A DNA stretch of 64,000 nt from Massilia sp. 9I (GTDB lineage Bacteria; Pseudomonadota; Gammaproteobacteria; Burkholderiales; Burkholderiaceae_D). Location of the stretch: positions 2,705,795 to 2,769,794 of the forward strand of contig NZ_LR733275.1 in NCBI RefSeq assembly GCF_902506415.1, read 5' to 3'. The notes below the pieces were generated by a model. It ran no database searches and was not told where the DNA came from. It was given only the letters and a program-made list of their open reading frames with translations. Both the position numbers and the translations under genes were made by a program. Below are positions 53,835 through 63,957 of this stretch, one piece after another. Position 1 is the first letter of the stretch, and every line of letters begins with the position of its first letter.

Positions 53835-55028
53835 ATGAAAATCGAGAATCCAAACCCCATCCAGTGGCAGTTTTCGGAGCGCGCGCAGCAGCTGCAAAGC
53901 TCGTTCATTCGCGAAATCCTGAAGATCACCCAGCGTCCGGAGATCATCTCCTTCGCCGGCGGCCTGCCTTCGCCAGCCACCTTCCCGGTCGAGGTCATGA
54001 AAGCGGCCTACGACAAGGTGCTCTCCGAAACCGGTAAAGTCGCGCTGCAGTACGGCCCGACCGACGGCTACGGCCCGCTGCGGGAATGGATCGCGAACTC
54101 GCTCTCGACGGAAGGCAGCCGCATCCTGCCGGAACAGATCCTCATGACTTCGGGCTCGCAGCAGGCGCTCGACCTGCTGGGCAAGGTCCTGATCGACGAA
54201 GGCAGCCGCGTGCTGGTCGAAACCCCGAGCTACCTCGGCGCCCTGCAGGCCTTCTCGGTCTACCGCCCCGAATTCAAGTCCGTCGATACCGACGAACACG
54301 GCCTGGTGCCGTCCTCGATCGACGCCATCGCCCAGGGCGCGCGCCTGCTGTACGCGCTGCCGAACTTCCAGAACCCGACTGGCCGTTCGCTGTCGGTGGA
54401 GCGCCGCCAGGAGTTGGTGGAAACCTGCGCCCGCCTCGGCCTGCCGCTGATCGAGGACGATCCCTACGGCACCCTGTCGTACAAGGGCGAGCCGATGCCG
54501 AAGATGGTGGCGATGAACCCGGACGGCGTTATCTACATGGGTTCCTTCTCGAAGGTGCTGACCCCGGGCATCCGTCTCGGCTACGTCTGCGCCCCGCTGC
54601 CGCTGGTGCGCCGCCTCGAGCTGGCCAAGCAAGCCGCCGACCTGCACACCGCCCAGCTGACCCAGATGGTGGTGCACGAAGTGGTCAAGGACGGCTTCCT
54701 CGACCAGCACATCCCGACCATCCGCAAGCTCTACGGCGACCAGTGCCAGGTGATGCTCGACGCGATGGCCGAGCACTTCCCGGCAGGCGTTACCTGGACC
54801 AAACCGGAAGGCGGCATGTTCATCTGGGTCACCCTGCCGAAGAGCATCGACGCCATGAAACTGCTGGACCAGTCGCTGGCCGCACGCGTGGCCTTCGTGC
54901 CGGGCGCGCCGTTCTACGCCAACGAACTGGCCACCAACACCCTGCGCCTGTCCTTCGTGACCGTGCCGCCGGAACGCATCCGCGAAGGCATTGCCATCCT
55001 GGGCAAGCTGATCAAGGACATGCTGTAA
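53835..55028 (+). CDS. PLP-dependent aminotransferase (class I/II, LysN/MocR-domain type)
   Basis: A 397-residue fold-type I aminotransferase: ISFAGGLPSPATFPVEVM, QYGPTDGYGPLREWIA, MTSGSQQALDLLGKVL, LPNFQNPTGRSLS and the PLP Lys in MGSFSKVLTPGIRLGY. It is closest in pattern to 2-aminoadipate/kynurenine or valine-type aminotransferases (multi-substrate). ATG 53835 is preferred to a GTG 15 bases upstream. A -10-like TATAAT (53780-53785) lies before it. Confidence 0.9.
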   Translation: MKIENPNPIQWQFSERAQQLQSSFIREILKITQRPEIISFAGGLPSPATFPVEVMKAAYDKVLSETGKVALQYGPTDGYGPLREWIANSLSTEGSRILPEQILMTSGSQQALDLLGKVLIDEGSRVLVETPSYLGALQAFSVYRPEFKSVDTDEHGLVPSSIDAIAQGARLLYALPNFQNPTGRSLSVERRQELVETCARLGLPLIEDDPYGTLSYKGEPMPKMVAMNPDGVIYMGSFSKVLTPGIRLGYVCAPLPLVRRLELAKQAADLHTAQLTQMVVHEVVKDGFLDQHIPTIRKLYGDQCQVMLDAMAEHFPAGVTWTKPEGGMFIWVTLPKSIDAMKLLDQSLAARVAFVPGAPFYANELATNTLRLSFVTVPPERIREGIAILGKLIKDML

Positions 55029-55051
55029 GCCGTCCCTGCTTCCTCTTGAAA

Positions 55052-55080
55052 ACGCCGGCTCGTCCGGCGTTTTTGTTTTT
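55052..55080 (+). terminator. Terminator after the aminotransferase gene
   Basis: A 7-bp stem ACGCCGG/CCGGCGT (55052-55058 with 55064-55070) is followed by TTTTGTTTTT. Confidence 0.85.
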
Positions 55081-55188
55081 GTTGAAGCATTGTCACGAAT
55101 GGTGGATATTCGGCAACACAATGTCCCCAACTCTCCCAAATGGGGTATCATCGTCGCAGCCTTACTTCTCGGCAACAAAAGCGACAGA

Positions 55189-56544
55189 ATGAATTCCCCC
55201 TCTTCCGCAGTCTATTCGCCTGGCCGCCAGGCGACGATCCTCATCGTCGACGATGCACCGGACAGCCTTGAATTGCTCGACGAAATGCTGCGCTGCGAGG
55301 GTTACCAGACCTTCGTCGCCAATTCCGGCCCGCGCGCCATCGACCTGGCCCAGCGGGTGCAGCCGGACCTGATCCTGCTCGACGTCATGATGCCGGGCAT
55401 GGACGGCTTCGAGACCTGCCGCCGCCTCAAGGGGCATCCGGAGACCACCGGAATCCCGGTCATTTTCGTCAGCGCCTGCACGGGCACCGACGACGTGGTG
55501 CTCGGCTTCGACCACGGCGCGGTCGACTACATCTCCAAGCCGGTGCGCCTGCCGGAAGTGCGGGCGCGCGTGCGCACCCAGTTGCAGATGCAGTCCAGCA
55601 GCGAGCACCAGAAACGCCAGGCGCGGCGCCTGCGCATGATCGTCGAAGGCATGGACGAGGGCCTGATGCTGGTCGGCGCGGACGGCCGCATCCAGTACGC
55701 CAACCCGGCCAGCGAGCGCTGCCTGGGCTATAGCGAATCCGAACTGGCCGGACGCCCGCTGGCGGCGCTGCTGGCCGAGCCGGCGGCGAACGACTACGCG
55801 GCCTATTTCGACCGCCGCGACGATGCGGTGCTGGTACGTTGCCAGGGCACGCGCGAAGTACTGCTGCAGCAGGCTGACGGCAGCCTGCGTCCGATGGACC
55901 TGAACCTGTCGCCGATGGCCCCGGGCGAGCAGCTTTACGTCGCCCTGCTGCACGACATCAGCCACCACAAGCAGTCCGAGAATGCGCTGCAGCGGGCCGC
56001 GCTGGCCGATCCGCTGACCGGCATCGCCAACCGCCGCCTGTTCGACACCTGCCTCGAACGCGAATGGCAGCGCGCGATCCGCACCGCCCGTCCGCTGTCG
56101 CTGCTGGTGCTCGACGTCGACCACTTCAAGCTGTACAACGACCTGCTCGGCCACGCCGCCGGCGACCAGTGCCTGCAGGCGGTGGCCGGCACGCTGCAGG
56201 CGCATGCGCTGCGCGCCACCGACCTGGCGGCGCGCTACGGCGGCGAGGAATTCGTGCTGCTGCTGCCGGACACGCCGCAGGCCGGCGCCGCCAAGCTGGC
56301 CGAATCGATCCGCGCCGACGTCGAACGCCTGCGCGTGCCGAACCCGCGCTCGACCACCTCCGACTTCGTCACCGTCAGCGTGGGCGCGGCGACCTTCGTG
56401 CCGACCCAGTTCGACGACATCCGCTCGCTGTTCCTGGCCGCCGACCGCGCCATGTACGACGCCAAGGCGGCCGGACGCAACCAGGTGCTGGCGGTGGAAG
56501 GCGGCTATGCCTGGGACGCGATGCACCGCGCGCTGGCACGCTGA
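55189..56544 (+). CDS. REC-PAS-GGDEF diguanylate cyclase response regulator
   Basis: A 451-residue protein. A receiver domain (LIVDDAPDSLELL, phospho-Asp in LLDVMMPGMDG, Lys in YISKPVRLPE) is followed by a PAS domain (about 150-265) and a GGDEF domain (LDVDHFKLYND, motif YGGEEFVLLLPD). It should make c-di-GMP when phosphorylated. No I-site RxxD is clear just before the motif (RATD is present). The partner kinase is not adjacent. It converges with the FGGY kinase gene, six bases away. Confidence 0.92.
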   Translation: MNSPSSAVYSPGRQATILIVDDAPDSLELLDEMLRCEGYQTFVANSGPRAIDLAQRVQPDLILLDVMMPGMDGFETCRRLKGHPETTGIPVIFVSACTGTDDVVLGFDHGAVDYISKPVRLPEVRARVRTQLQMQSSSEHQKRQARRLRMIVEGMDEGLMLVGADGRIQYANPASERCLGYSESELAGRPLAALLAEPAANDYAAYFDRRDDAVLVRCQGTREVLLQQADGSLRPMDLNLSPMAPGEQLYVALLHDISHHKQSENALQRAALADPLTGIANRRLFDTCLEREWQRAIRTARPLSLLVLDVDHFKLYNDLLGHAAGDQCLQAVAGTLQAHALRATDLAARYGGEEFVLLLPDTPQAGAAKLAESIRADVERLRVPNPRSTTSDFVTVSVGAATFVPTQFDDIRSLFLAADRAMYDAKAAGRNQVLAVEGGYAWDAMHRALAR

Positions 56545-56550
56545 GGCCAT

Positions 56551-58113
56551 TTATACCTTCTGCGGATACCCGGTGATACGCGCGATGTCGCGGTACATCG
56601 GCTGCAGCTGGCGGTACATCTTGAGGTAGACCTCGCGGTACAGGCGCTCGTACACGGCCTGGTTCGCCGCGATCGGTTCGAACACCCTGCCCACCCGCGT
56701 CATGGTCCGGATCGCCGCATCGAAGTCCGGGTGCAGGCCCAGCCCGACGGCGGCATCGATCGCCGCGCCCAGGCCCGAGGTTTCGTACACGTGCGGGCGC
56801 GAGGTCGGCAGGCCGAAGATGTCGGCGGTGAGCTGCATCGCCGCGTCGCTCTGCGAGCCGCCGCCCGAGACCCGCAGTTCCGTGATGCGCGCGCCGCCGC
56901 GCCGCTCGATCCTTTCTTTCCCCTCGCGCAGGGCATACGCCAGGCCTTCCAGGATGGCGCGGTAGACGTGGGCGCGGGTGTGGACGTCGCCGAAGCCGAT
57001 GATGGCGCCCTTGGCCTCGCGCCCCGGCACCCGGATGCCTGGCGTCCAGTAGGGCTGCAGCATCAGGCCCATCGAGCCAGGCGGCACGGCGTTCGCCAGC
57101 TCGTCGAACAAGCGCTCGGGCGCCACGTCTTCCAGCAGGGCGCGCGACTGTTCGTGGTGGCCGAACTGCTCCTTGAACCAGTTGACCATCCAGTAGCCGC
57201 GGAATACCTGCACCTCGTTGCTGTAGGCGCCCGGAATAGCCGCCGGATAGGGCGGGACGAAGGGCGTCACCTCGAGGTAGCGCGTGCTGGTGGTGTTGAT
57301 GGTGGCCGTGGTGCCGTAGCTCAGGCAGCCGACGTGCGGCGCGCTGCAGCCGGCGCCGATCACCTCGCAGGCCTTGTCGGCGGCCGCGGCCAGCAGCGGC
57401 AGGCCCTGCGGAATGCCGGTATCAAGCGCCGCCTGTTCGCTGATCGCGCCCAGCTGCGTGCCCGGCTCCTGCAGCTCGGGCAGCATGTGCGGCTCCACCG
57501 CCAGCGCCTGCCACTTCCAGTCGCGCGTGCCCGCCCAGCGGCGGCGCCGGTAGTCGAAGGGCAGGTAGGCCACCTGCGAGCCGGAGGAATCGGCGAAGCG
57601 CCCGCACAGGCGCCAGTTCAGGTAGCCGGACAGCAGCAGGAACTTGTGGGTGGCCTGCCAGACCTCAGGCTGGTGCGCGCGGATCCAGTTGATCTCGGCT
57701 TCGCCGCGGAAGTAGTCGATGGTGCCGTCGACCCGCGCCAGCTTGAAGGCCGTGCGCCACAAGGGGCCGATCGGCGGCACCACCTCGGTGCGGCGCTGGT
57801 CGAGCCAGGTGATGGCCGGGCGCAGCGCCCTGCCCTCGCGATCGACATTGATGACGGTGCCGCGCTGGGTGGTCACTGCCACGCCGGCAGTGCGCGAACG
57901 GTCCACGCCGGGCTGCGTCCAGAGCAGCCGGCAGGCGCGGCACAGCGCCTGCCAGAAGCCCTCCGGGTCGTGCTCGGCCCACCCGGGGTGAAGACTGGTG
58001 TAGTCCAGCAGCGGCACCTGCGACTTGGCGACGATGTCGCCCTTCAGGTCGAACAGCAGGGCGCGCACGCTCTGGGTGCCGTTGTCGATGGCGAGGATCA
58101 GAGGCTCATTCAT
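56551..58113 (-). CDS. FGGY-family carbohydrate kinase
   Basis: A 520-residue sugar or polyol kinase: ATPase phosphate loop [44 protein letters not shown] and a C-terminal adenosine motif [13 protein letters not shown]. The substrate may be glycerol or a related polyol, given the neighbours, but it diverges from GlpK in the usual hexapeptide positions I looked for. ATG 58113 overlaps the GlpD-like stop (ATGAATGA), so it is translated with that gene. Confidence 0.88.
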   Translation of the reverse strand: MNEPLILAIDNGTQSVRALLFDLKGDIVAKSQVPLLDYTSLHPGWAEHDPEGFWQALCRACRLLWTQPGVDRSRTAGVAVTTQRGTVINVDREGRALRPAITWLDQRRTEVVPPIGPLWRTAFKLARVDGTIDYFRGEAEINWIRAHQPEVWQATHKFLLLSGYLNWRLCGRFADSSGSQVAYLPFDYRRRRWAGTRDWKWQALAVEPHMLPELQEPGTQLGAISEQAALDTGIPQGLPLLAAAADKACEVIGAGCSAPHVGCLSYGTTATINTTSTRYLEVTPFVPPYPAAIPGAYSNEVQVFRGYWMVNWFKEQFGHHEQSRALLEDVAPERLFDELANAVPPGSMGLMLQPYWTPGIRVPGREAKGAIIGFGDVHTRAHVYRAILEGLAYALREGKERIERRGGARITELRVSGGGSQSDAAMQLTADIFGLPTSRPHVYETSGLGAAIDAAVGLGLHPDFDAAIRTMTRVGRVFEPIAANQAVYERLYREVYLKMYRQLQPMYRDIARITGYPQKV

Positions 58114-59668
58114 GGGTGGACTCGTGCTTGTCAAGGGCCGGCAGGCCGTAATGCGCCTGCCACAGCGCCAGGTAGGCGGCCTGCTCGGCGTCCCAGTGCG
58201 CGTCGCTCCAGCCGAGCTCCGGCTGGCAGATGGCGCGGATGCGCGGCAACAGCGCGCGGCCGCCCTCGCGCAGCTGGAGTCCCAGCCGCGTGCGGCGCAG
58301 CAGCAGGTCTTCCAGCCGGTGGACGCTTTCGCTGCGCGCGGCCCAGCGCAGCTCGGCCCAGGGCGTCAGCGTGCCGGGGATGAGGTCCAGCTCACCGTCG
58401 CGCGCGCAATCGACGACGGCCTGTGCATGGCGACCGTGGCGCCCGCCGAGGCGCCACAGGACGGCAGGCGGCAGGCCGCGCGGGCCCTGCGGGAGGGCGC
58501 GCAGCGCAAACACCGGCCGTGGCGCCAGGTCGGCGCGCCAGTCGGGCATCTGCCTGGCGACGTGGCGCAGGGCGTCGAGGGCGATGGCGCGGAAGGTGGT
58601 CAGCTTGCCGCCGGTGACGGCGACCAGGCCCGGCTCGTCCCACACCAGGTGCTCGCGCGTCTCCTTCGACGGCGCGCCACGGGTGCCGCTGTCGAGCACC
58701 GGGCGCACGCCGGCATAGGTTGCGAGCACGTCGCCATCCTCCAGGCCCAGCTGCGGGAATTGCGCCCGCAGCGCCGCCATCAGGTAATCGAATTCGACGC
58801 GTGTCACTTTCGCTTCCTGCGCCAGGCCATCCGCGTGGTCGACGTCGGTGGTGCCGACCAGGGTCACACCCTCCCAGGGAAAGGCGAATACCGGCCGGCC
58901 GTCGACGGGATGCATCAGGCTGACCGCCTGCGCCAGCGGCAGCCGCCACGCCGGCAGCACCAGGTGGCTGCCGCGCAGCGGACGCAGGCGCGGCGCGCCG
59001 CCCTGCCCGGCGATGCCGCAGGCCCAGGCGCCGGTGGCGTTCACCACGACCCGCGCCGCCACCTCTTCCACGGCGCCGGTGCGGGCGTCGCGCAGCAAGG
59101 CGCCGGTGACGCGCTCGCCCTCGCGCAGCAAGGACTCGACCGCCACATAGTTGCGCGCCTCGGCGCCATGGCCGCGCGCCTCGTCGAGCACGCGCAGCAC
59201 CAGGCGTGCGTCGTCGGTCTTGGCATCCGTATAGCGCACGCCGCCCGCCAGGCCTTCGCGCCGGATGTTCGGCGCCAGCATGTGGAAGGCGTCGGCCTCA
59301 AACCAATGTGGTTCGCGCCGCCCGGCCATCAAGTCATATACAGCAAGACCGGCCAGGAAGCTGCGCCGCTTGCGCGCGCTGCCGCCGTAGTCGGCAAAGG
59401 CGAAGCCTTGCGGCTCGACCAGGCCGGGCGCGTCGCGCAGCAGCGCCTCGCGCTCGCGCACCGATTCGCGCGTCAGGCGCAGGCGTCCCTCGGCCAGGTA
59501 GCGCAGGCCGCCATGCACCAGCTTGGACGAACGGCTCGAGGTGCCCCAGGCGAAGTCGCGCTGCTCGACCAGCAAGGCCTTGAGGCCGCGCCGCGCCGCT
59601 TCCAGCAGGATGCCGGCGCCGGTGATGCCGCCGCCGATCACCAGCAGGTCCAGTTCCTGGTGCTTCAT
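58106..59668 (-). CDS. Glycerol-3-phosphate dehydrogenase-like FAD oxidoreductase
   Basis: A 520-residue GlpD-family flavoprotein. It shows the FAD Rossmann motif [37 protein letters not shown] and GVRPVLDS, then [15 protein letters not shown], and a C-terminal helical domain. It would oxidise glycerol 3-phosphate, feeding electrons to quinone or oxygen. It overlaps both the AGPS-like gene upstream (ATGA) and the kinase downstream. The regulation may be by the divergent AraC protein. Confidence 0.88.
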   Translation of the reverse strand: MKHQELDLLVIGGGITGAGILLEAARRGLKALLVEQRDFAWGTSSRSSKLVHGGLRYLAEGRLRLTRESVREREALLRDAPGLVEPQGFAFADYGGSARKRRSFLAGLAVYDLMAGRREPHWFEADAFHMLAPNIRREGLAGGVRYTDAKTDDARLVLRVLDEARGHGAEARNYVAVESLLREGERVTGALLRDARTGAVEEVAARVVVNATGAWACGIAGQGGAPRLRPLRGSHLVLPAWRLPLAQAVSLMHPVDGRPVFAFPWEGVTLVGTTDVDHADGLAQEAKVTRVEFDYLMAALRAQFPQLGLEDGDVLATYAGVRPVLDSGTRGAPSKETREHLVWDEPGLVAVTGGKLTTFRAIALDALRHVARQMPDWRADLAPRPVFALRALPQGPRGLPPAVLWRLGGRHGRHAQAVVDCARDGELDLIPGTLTPWAELRWAARSESVHRLEDLLLRRTRLGLQLREGGRALLPRIRAICQPELGWSDAHWDAEQAAYLALWQAHYGLPALDKHESTHE

Positions 59669-61260
59669 GGCGCGAGCAGTTTGCCGGGGTTCATGCGGCC
59701 GTCCGGGTCGAAGTGGCGGAACAGCGCCGCCATCGCGCCCAGTCCCAGCTCGCCCTTCTCCGCCGCCAGCCAGGGCGCGTGGTCAAGGCCGACGCCATGC
59801 TGGTGACTGATGGTGCCGCCCGCCGCCACGATCGCTTCGGACACCCGGTCCTTCAAGTGGCGCCAGCGCGCCAGGTCGGCCTCGAATTCGCCGGCAAGGC
59901 GGAACACGAAGGTCGAATACACGCTGGCGCCCTGCGGATACAGGTGCGACAAATGGGTGTAGGCATGCACCCGCTCGCCCCAGGCCTGCAGCGCGCCGGC
60001 GGCGGCGCGCTCGATGCCCTCCATCGCCTGCGTCACGCGCGGCCAGTCGACCGCCGTTTCCACGGTGTCGATCGCATAGCCGTGCGCCCAGGCCGCATTG
60101 CGCAGATAGACGCTGCGGAAGCGGTTGCGGCGCCAGCGTTCGCCCAGGCCGCGCCCGGCATGGACGCCGCCATACCGGCGCACCAGCCGGAGTGCAGCGC
60201 GCAGCGCCGGCACGGCCTGCGCTTTCGCCCCGCTGACGCCGATCATCAGCATGCACTTGCCGTCCCGGCAGCCGCGCAAGGATAGCCAGCCCTCCAACAG
60301 GCGCACCAGCCTGGCGTGGCCGGCCAGCGTCAGCATGGTGGTGGTCTCGACCGCGTTCGACAGGCGCAGCATCGACAGCGGCAGCCTGGCCTGCGCCAGT
60401 TCGCGCACCGCCTGGATAGCCTGTTCCCAACCCGGGAAGAACACCGCGTGGAAGGCTTCGTGCTGCGGCAGGCGGCTGATGCGCACCGTGGCGTGGGTCA
60501 GGATGCCCAGCCGCCCTTCGGAGCCCAGCACCATTTCGCGCAGGTCGACACCGGCGGCGGACGCTGGAAAGGTCGGGATGTCGAGCGTGCCCTGCGGCGT
60601 CTCGACCCTGCCGCCGGCGAACAGCTGTTCGATGCGCCCGTAGCGCAGCGACTGCTGGCCGGACGAGCGCGTGACCACCCAGCCGCCCAGCGTCGAATAC
60701 TCGAAGGACTGCGGAAAGTGGCCGAGCGTGTAGCCATGCGCGCGCAACTGCGCTTCCAGGTCGGGCCCCGCCACGCCGGCGCAGAAGGTGGCCAGCTGGG
60801 CCTCGCGGTCGAGCGAAACCAATGCCCGCATGCGGACCATGTCGATGGTGAGGACCGGGCGGGAAGCGTCATGCACACCCAGGTGGCCGGCGACGCTGGT
60901 GCCGCCGCCGTAGGGAATCACGTCGGCGCCGTGCGCCGCGGCATAGGCGAGCAGCTCACGCACCTGCTCCGAGCATTCCGGGTACGCTACGGCGTCGGGC
61001 GCGGCGCCGATGCGGCCGTGGCGCAGCCTCAGCCAGTCCGGCAGGCTCTGGCCCAGCGCGTGGCGCAGCCTGGCCTCGGGGCTGGCGTCGACCAGCGGGT
61101 GCGGCGGCAGGCGACCCGGCGCAAGCTGCGCGCACGCGGCCTCGAAGCTGGCGTCGCTGGGCAGCACGCCCTGTCCCAGCTGCTGCCCGAGGAAGGCGCG
61201 CGCCTCCGGCCCCAACTCCATGTTGATCGAATCGTCCCCCCAGCCATTCCACCGCCGCAT
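59665..61260 (-). CDS. FAD-binding oxidase, alkylglycerone-phosphate synthase-like
   Basis: A 531-residue PCMH-type flavoprotein. It opens MRRWNGWGDDSI, as typical of bacterial alkyldihydroxyacetonephosphate-synthase homologues, and has AVAYPECSEQVRELLAYAA, PYGGGTSVAGHL, FPQSFEYSTLGGWVVTRSSGQQS and the C-terminal GGTISHQHGVGLDH. Eukaryotic AGPS forms the ether bond of plasmalogens; bacterial relatives' roles are mostly unproven. It leads a three-gene operon with GlpD-like and FGGY kinase genes. Confidence 0.88.
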   Translation of the reverse strand: MRRWNGWGDDSINMELGPEARAFLGQQLGQGVLPSDASFEAACAQLAPGRLPPHPLVDASPEARLRHALGQSLPDWLRLRHGRIGAAPDAVAYPECSEQVRELLAYAAAHGADVIPYGGGTSVAGHLGVHDASRPVLTIDMVRMRALVSLDREAQLATFCAGVAGPDLEAQLRAHGYTLGHFPQSFEYSTLGGWVVTRSSGQQSLRYGRIEQLFAGGRVETPQGTLDIPTFPASAAGVDLREMVLGSEGRLGILTHATVRISRLPQHEAFHAVFFPGWEQAIQAVRELAQARLPLSMLRLSNAVETTTMLTLAGHARLVRLLEGWLSLRGCRDGKCMLMIGVSGAKAQAVPALRAALRLVRRYGGVHAGRGLGERWRRNRFRSVYLRNAAWAHGYAIDTVETAVDWPRVTQAMEGIERAAAGALQAWGERVHAYTHLSHLYPQGASVYSTFVFRLAGEFEADLARWRHLKDRVSEAIVAAGGTISHQHGVGLDHAPWLAAEKGELGLGAMAALFRHFDPDGRMNPGKLLAP

Positions 61261-61345
61261 CTTCTTTTTCCTCTTGGTTTGCTTATATACTGGCTTGTCT
61301 ATTCAAGCAGAGTAAGCAGCTTCTTCCAACCCGTCTTGCGCTTTC

Positions 61346-62392
61346 ATGACAGAGCCTTGCTCCATTGCGTCATCCAGTCCGGATGGCGGCCGCGTGACCG
61401 GCGCCTACCTGCAGCCGGTGCTCGAGACGGCCGCCGCGCGCGGCGTCGATGGCGCCCGGCTGGCGCAGGCCGCCGGCCTATCTGCCGGCATCCTGCGGGC
61501 CGACTCGCTGGCCGCGCGCCACTACATCGCGCTGCTGGAAGCCGGCGCGCGCCTCAGTGGCGACCCGCACTTCGGCCTGCACGTGGGCGAACGGGTGCGC
61601 CCCGGCACCTATTCGGTCTACGGCCTGGTCTTGATGTCCTGCCGCGACTTTGGCCAGGCCCTGGAACAGACGCTGCGCTACGAACAGCTTGCCCATGATC
61701 TGGGCCGCTCGCATCTGGCGCTGGAGGGAGCGGATGCGCTGTACGGCTGGACCAGCCATTACCCCGCCGCCTCGCGCCACCTGGTAGAGAGCGTCTTCGC
61801 CGGCATCCGCGTGTTCGGCAGCTGGTTGGCGGGACGGCCGCTCGGCCCGCGCCAGCTCTGCTTCTCGCACGCCAATGACGCCCCACTGAGCGAATACGAG
61901 CGCGTGCTCGGCATCGTCCCGCAATTCGGCGCGAACGCCCACATCGCGCGCTTCGACGCCGCGCTCCTGGGAATGCCGGTGCCGAACGCCGACCCGAGTC
62001 TGTATCCGGTGCTGCGCCAGCATGCCGAGCGCCTGCTGAGCGAACGCAGCGCCGCCGGCGACGGCATCCTGGCGCAGGTGCGCGCCATGCTCATCCAGAA
62101 GCTCCCGCATGGCGGAGCGCGGCTGCCGCTCATCGCAGAGCATCTCGGCATGTCACCGCGCACCCTGCAGCGTAAGCTCGCCGATGCCGGCACCAGCTTC
62201 CAGGACCTGCTCGACGGCGCCCGCTATGAGCTGGCGCGCGGATATCTGGTCCAGCGCGACCTGAGCCTGGTCGATATCGCCTTCCTGCTGGGTTACCAGG
62301 AACAGAGCGCCTTCACGCACGCCTTCCGCGAGTGGGCGGGCATCAATCCCGGTGCATGGCGCGAAGCCGCTGCTGTAGAATCGGGATCCTGA
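61346..62392 (+). CDS. AraC family transcriptional regulator (arabinose-binding-domain type)
   Basis: A 348-residue regulator with an N-terminal ligand domain of the PF12625 type (ALEQTLRYEQLAHDLG, FSHANDAPLSEYERVLGIVPQFG) and a C-terminal double helix-turn-helix (RLPLIAEHLGMSPRTLQRKLADAGTSF, LVDIAFLLGYQEQSAFTHAFREWAG). It is divergent from the AGPS-like operon with 85 bases between starts, so it likely controls that operon. The inducer is unknown. Confidence 0.92.
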   Translation: MTEPCSIASSSPDGGRVTGAYLQPVLETAAARGVDGARLAQAAGLSAGILRADSLAARHYIALLEAGARLSGDPHFGLHVGERVRPGTYSVYGLVLMSCRDFGQALEQTLRYEQLAHDLGRSHLALEGADALYGWTSHYPAASRHLVESVFAGIRVFGSWLAGRPLGPRQLCFSHANDAPLSEYERVLGIVPQFGANAHIARFDAALLGMPVPNADPSLYPVLRQHAERLLSERSAAGDGILAQVRAMLIQKLPHGGARLPLIAEHLGMSPRTLQRKLADAGTSFQDLLDGARYELARGYLVQRDLSLVDIAFLLGYQEQSAFTHAFREWAGINPGAWREAAAVESGS

Positions 62393-62411
62393 ATCAAGAA
62401 AGTGACACGAC

Positions 62412-62609
62412 ATGGCAAAGAAAGAAGAGCTCGACGAGGAAACCCTGGCGTTCATCCAGTGGTGCATCGAGGTAGAAGGTTTCCTGGTTGCAGGTGGCGC
62501 CACCGTGAAGCAGGCGCAGGACCACATCGAAGAGCAGGTCGAATGGTTCACCGACCAGTTCTACGACGGCCTCACGCCCGAGGAAGCCGCGAAGGAAGCC
62601 CTGGCCTGA
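62412..62609 (+). CDS. Small acidic hypothetical protein
   Basis: A 65-residue acidic, mostly helical protein: EELDEETLAFIQWCIEVEGF, GGATVKQAQDHIEEQVEWF and FYDGLTPEEAAKEALA. No known family comes to mind. It lies 19 bases after the AraC gene and before dapC. The length and regular composition suggest a real gene rather than a chance ORF. Confidence 0.7.
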   Translation: MAKKEELDEETLAFIQWCIEVEGFLVAGGATVKQAQDHIEEQVEWFTDQFYDGLTPEEAAKEALA

Positions 62610-62662
62610 GCAGGCGCCCGACCCGGGCTGGGCAGCCGTCCATCGCTCTTGCCTGCAAGGGC

Positions 62663-62692
62663 TATAATTGTCGGAATCTCGAAAGCGACAAT
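62663..62692 (+). promoter_or_regulatory. dapC -10 box and overlapping palindrome
   Basis: TATAAT (62663-62668) is followed by a perfect 7-bp inverted repeat ATTGTCG (62667-62673) / CGACAAT (62686-62692). The palindrome overlaps the -10 box and the likely start site, 14 bases before the GTG start. It may be an operator or a 5' hairpin. A good -35 is not visible. Confidence 0.55.
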
Positions 62693-62705
62693 ACCGGCTA
62701 CCGAC

Positions 62706-63917
62706 GTGAACCCACATCTCGACCAGCTCCACCCCTACCCCTTCGAACAACTGCGCCAGCTGTTCAGCGGCGTCACCCCGAACCCGGCCCATAGCCCGAT
62801 CAGCCTGGGCATCGGCGAACCGAAGCACCCCACGCCCTCCTTCATCGAAAAAGCGCTGATGCATGCGATGACCGGGCTGGCGGTCTACCCGAGCACCCAT
62901 GGCGGCGAGCCGCTGCGCACGGCGATCGCCGGCTGGCTCGAGCGCCGCTACGGCATCCCGGCAGTCGACCCGGCCACCATGGTGCTGCCGGTGAACGGTT
63001 CGCGCGAGGCCCTGTTCGCCTTTGCCCAGTGCGTGGTCGACGCGCGCAGCGGCGATGCGCTGGTGATGAGCCCCAACCCCTTCTACCAGATCTACGAAGG
63101 CGCGGCCTACCTCAGCGGCGCGACGCCCTATTACGTCAACTCCGAACCGGGCCGCAACTTCGCGCCCGACTTCGGTAGCGTGCCGGATGAAGTGTGGGCG
63201 CGCGTGCAGCTGCTGTTCGTCTGCTCGCCAGGCAACCCGACCGGCGCCGTGCTCACCCAGGAAGACTGGCGGCAGCTGTTCGAACTGTCGGACCGCCACG
63301 GCTTCGTGATCGCCTCCGATGAGTGCTATTCCGAGATCTATTTCGGCGCCACGCCGCCGCTGGGTGCGCTCGAAGCGGCGCACCAGCTGGGCCGGAGCAG
63401 CGGCGAGCGTCCCTACGCCAAGCTGGTCGTGTTCTCCAGCCTGTCGAAGCGTTCCAACGTGCCGGGCATGCGCTCGGGCTTCGTGGCGGGCGATCCGCAG
63501 CTGCTGAAGAAATTCCTGCTCTACCGTACCTACTGCGGCGGCGCGATGTCGCCGCCGATCCAGGCAGCATCCGTGGCGGCCTGGAACGACGAACACCACG
63601 TTCAGGACAACCGCGCGCTCTACCGCGAGAAATTCCAGCTGATCACCCCGCTCTTGAGGCAGGTGATGGATGTCGAGCTGCCCGACGCCGGCTTCTACCT
63701 GTGGGCCGACGTGCGCCGCACCGGCCTGGCCGACACCGAGTTCGCACGCCGCCTCTACGCCGAATATAATGTGACGGTTTTGCCGGGAAGTTATCTTGCA
63801 CGCGAAGCGCACGGCATCAATCCGGGCCGCGACCGCATCCGCATGGCGCTGGTTGCCAGCGTCGACGAAGGACTCGAAGCGGCCAACCGTATCGTCGAGT
63901 TCTGCAAATCGCTGTGA
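62706..63917 (+). CDS. dapC: Succinyldiaminopimelate transaminase (DapC)
   Basis: A 403-residue PLP aminotransferase of lysine and peptidoglycan precursor synthesis, converting N-succinyl-2-amino-6-ketopimelate to N-succinyl-L,L-diaminopimelate. It shows ISLGIGEPKHPTPSFI, YPSTHGGEPLR, PVNGSREALFAFAQ, CSPGNPTGAVLT and the PLP Lys in FSSLSKRSNVPGMRSG. The start is GTG 62706. The dapD gene begins 40 bases after it, supporting the DapC call over other aminotransferases. Confidence 0.93.
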   Translation: MNPHLDQLHPYPFEQLRQLFSGVTPNPAHSPISLGIGEPKHPTPSFIEKALMHAMTGLAVYPSTHGGEPLRTAIAGWLERRYGIPAVDPATMVLPVNGSREALFAFAQCVVDARSGDALVMSPNPFYQIYEGAAYLSGATPYYVNSEPGRNFAPDFGSVPDEVWARVQLLFVCSPGNPTGAVLTQEDWRQLFELSDRHGFVIASDECYSEIYFGATPPLGALEAAHQLGRSSGERPYAKLVVFSSLSKRSNVPGMRSGFVAGDPQLLKKFLLYRTYCGGAMSPPIQAASVAAWNDEHHVQDNRALYREKFQLITPLLRQVMDVELPDAGFYLWADVRRTGLADTEFARRLYAEYNVTVLPGSYLAREAHGINPGRDRIRMALVASVDEGLEAANRIVEFCKSL

Positions 63918-63957
63918 CCGGCAGCACCACCGAATCAACTCAACCATAGAAGCAATC

